DNA of 64,000 bases, taken from Nitzschia sp. pyKryTriq1. Its lineage: Eukaryota > Bacillariophyta > Bacillariophyceae > Bacillariales > Bacillariaceae. Under the pieces are notes generated by a model. The model was not told the DNA's origin. It saw only the letters and a list, made by a program, of their open reading frames with translations, and searched no databases. Shown here piece by piece: positions 62,559 to 64,000 of the stretch (positions are counted from its first letter, which is position 1; each line of letters begins with the position of its first letter). Position numbers and translations under genes: made by a program. Location: the NCBI GenBank assembly GCA_956465555.1, contig OY101118.1:2687751-2751750 (forward strand). Reading direction: 5' to 3'.

Positions 62559-63149
62559 ATGATCAAGACTACTTTTCTCGTGTTCCTCGTTCTTGGGGCT
62601 TCCCTCGCCTCTGAGGATGTTGAGACTGTACGCGAAGTCCCGTTGACCGACCCTCAAGTCGGGCCCTGTACCTCGAACAGTGTCGTGGCTTCTTGGTGTG
62701 ATTCATCGCTCGAGCACCGCGAGTGCATTCTCGACGAAGCGCGGAACATGTACATGTGTCAATGCCCCGGCGACCCTTCTGCCTGTCCAGAGGAATGCAT
62801 TCTTTCGGGGTCGAGCGATTCAGTAGAGCCTGTCAAGACCCATCATAGTATTCTTTGTCATGGTATTCCACAGGATGAGCCCAACTACATATTGAAAACC
62901 GATTCGTCGCTCCCTCTCCATCACTGCGAGAACAATGGTGTTGTGGCTAATTGGTGCAACGAGGCCACATCTGCTGATGTCGACTGCTTGCTATTGACCG
63001 CTTTGGATGAGTACGTGTGTACTTGTCGTACGAATCCAGCCTCCTGCCCCAGTGAGTGCGTTGAAGGTAGCACTCTCGGTCGCAAGACCAAGCACGCAGT
63101 GCGCTGCCGTGGTATCCCCGCGGATAGCCCCAACTACATTATTGAATAG
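62559..63149 (+). CDS. Secreted cysteine-rich protein with two tandem repeats
   Basis: 196 residues from ATG 62559. MIKTTFLVFLVLGASLASED is a textbook signal peptide with cleavage after Ala-Ser. The mature part is two homologous modules. Module 1 (about 37-110) has NSVVASWCDSSLEHRECILD, CQCPGDPSACPEECI and SILCHGIPQDEPNYIL. Module 2 (about 121-196) has NGVVANWCNEATSADVDCLL, CTCRTNPASCPSECV and AVRCRGIPADSPNYII. Each has eight cysteines at matching places and a closing GIP-D-PNYI signature. An even cysteine count points to disulfides in an extracellular domain. An upstream in-frame ATG (62367) would bury the signal peptide and is rejected. I do not recognise the domain. It begins about 670 bp from the divergent antenna gene. 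Confidence 0.8.
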   Translation: MIKTTFLVFLVLGASLASEDVETVREVPLTDPQVGPCTSNSVVASWCDSSLEHRECILDEARNMYMCQCPGDPSACPEECILSGSSDSVEPVKTHHSILCHGIPQDEPNYILKTDSSLPLHHCENNGVVANWCNEATSADVDCLLLTALDEYVCTCRTNPASCPSECVEGSTLGRKTKHAVRCRGIPADSPNYIIE

Positions 63150-63260
63150 ACGCCTCGATACATCCAAAAAGAATAAGGTAGTAGCATAGGATAAATATCG
63201 ATTAGCTATAATTACCGCATTATGAAACATATCACTGACATCTTGCCTGAAAAAGTTTAG

Positions 63261-64000
63261 TTACACGCAAAGCATCTCAGCACGCTCTACTCTTTCGAGT
63301 TCCTTTAGGGCATCCTGGAATCCACGGTGATCTTCGTTGAGTCCGGCTGTCCGATAAATTTCCAGTGCTTTATTCACTGCTGTGGAGGCTTCTTCGAAAT
63401 GACATTTTCGAAGGTGCATGGTACCGATTTGAACGTGGATATCGGCAACGACGGGGTGATTTTCGCCGACGGCCTCTTTCGCGATGGAACAAGCTTCGAG
63501 GAACAATCTGTTCGCTTCGTTGAAATCTCCTCGAGCGACCAAACAGCTGGCTTTGGTTGCCGTAGCCGTGGCAACATCAACATGATTCTCGCTCAGCGAA
63601 TCCTTCCTGATGTGCAATACAGAGTCACAAATATGGATGGCCTTTTTCAAGCTGCCTCGTTGAAGCCGGATTTTGGCAATCTCGTGAAGCGTGGTTGCCT
63701 GAAGGGGATGATCCAACCCAAGGAACTCAATCCTCATATTATAGCAGTCTTCTAATGTGCTGAGTGCTGCAGCTTGGTCTCCTCCTTTAGCCTGGATACA
63801 TCCAACGCAATGTAACGTCTCAGCGACGTTTGGATGCCTCTCGCCATGGATTCGTTTTTGGATCTCAAGGACAGCGCTATACTCTTTGACTGCAGACTCG
63901 AGATCACCCAACCATGCAGCATAGAGATTACCGATTTCTCTCCTGGTTCGAAGCGTCGCTGGGTGGTCATTGCCAAGCAGTTTCTTCTGGATTCCTAGGG
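63261..64000 (-). CDS. Kinesin-light-chain-like TPR protein, partial
   Basis: The frame is open from the right edge down to a stop at 63261, giving at least 246 residues; the N-terminus lies beyond the window. About five 42-residue TPRs are visible, with the KLC-type signature G-x-x-H-P-x-V-A-x-x: LGNDHPATLRTRREIGNLYA, GERHPNVAETLHCVGCIQ, LGLDHPLQATTLHEIAKIRL, ENHVDVATATATKASCLVAR and GENHPVVADIHVQIGTMHLR. These are the TPR_10/TPR_12 repeats common in stramenopiles as protein-interaction scaffolds. No other domain is seen in this part. Confidence 0.85.
   Translation of the reverse strand, partial: LGIQKKLLGNDHPATLRTRREIGNLYAAWLGDLESAVKEYSAVLEIQKRIHGERHPNVAETLHCVGCIQAKGGDQAAALSTLEDCYNMRIEFLGLDHPLQATTLHEIAKIRLQRGSLKKAIHICDSVLHIRKDSLSENHVDVATATATKASCLVARGDFNEANRLFLEACSIAKEAVGENHPVVADIHVQIGTMHLRKCHFEEASTAVNKALEIYRTAGLNEDHRGFQDALKELERVERAEMLCV

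Overview
This window looks like nuclear DNA of a photosynthetic stramenopile, most likely a raphid pennate diatom. The evidence is a fucoxanthin-chlorophyll antenna gene with a diatom-style bipartite plastid presequence, a membrane guanylate/adenylate cyclase fused to an HD phosphodiesterase, a single-exon transmembrane LRR protein with disordered N-terminus, and many short GT-AG introns (about 60-150 bp). Genes lie on both strands without operons. I rebuilt the spliced models by following reading phase across splice sites and family motifs. Species assignment is inference; no search was run.

Layout. 1-6 kb: left-edge partial gene, a mitochondrial carrier, an Ariadne-type RBR ubiquitin ligase and a diatom-type protein of unknown function. 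6.9-8.3 kb: first copy of a 1408-bp retroelement. 9-17 kb: a cupredoxin-DUF305 protein, the cyclase-phosphodiesterase and a PC-esterase-like protein. 18.4-22.5 kb: three small acidic proteins that share two tryptophan motifs. 23-29.6 kb: a TPR-like orphan-family protein, UTP23, a multipass membrane protein and phosphoglycerate mutase. 30.7-42.1 kb: the LRR protein, a small secreted protein, a MAPEG-like membrane protein, a large helical protein, a glycine-rich protein and a tandem pair of four-helix membrane proteins. 42.2-46.2 kb: a giant disordered RING protein. 48-53.5 kb: a transposon-rich block with a transposon-like fragment, the second retroelement copy, a foldback repeat and a Mutator-like transposase. 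54-64 kb: a second TPR-like paralogue, coatomer beta, RPF1, the antenna protein, a secreted cysteine-rich protein and a partial TPR protein.

The main discovery candidate is the retroelement. Two copies (6872-8279 and 49413-50820) each have identical 200-bp terminal direct repeats, TG...CA ends, 4-bp target-site duplications (ACGG and GTCT), a purine tract beside one repeat, and no protein-coding capacity: a terminal-repeat retrotransposon in miniature (TRIM). Each terminal repeat carries a tRNA-like RNA polymerase III unit (A box, perfect B box, T5 terminator). This recalls plant Cassandra elements, which carry 5S rRNA sequence in their LTRs, but here the unit is tRNA-like.

Intergenic DNA is unusual throughout. 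Many spacers hold dense islands of overlapping GTACC/GGTAC and CTACTAGTAG-type self-complementary words, including a 30-bp perfect palindrome. A diverged dispersed repeat occurs at 17.5-18.2 and 26.35-26.9 kb.
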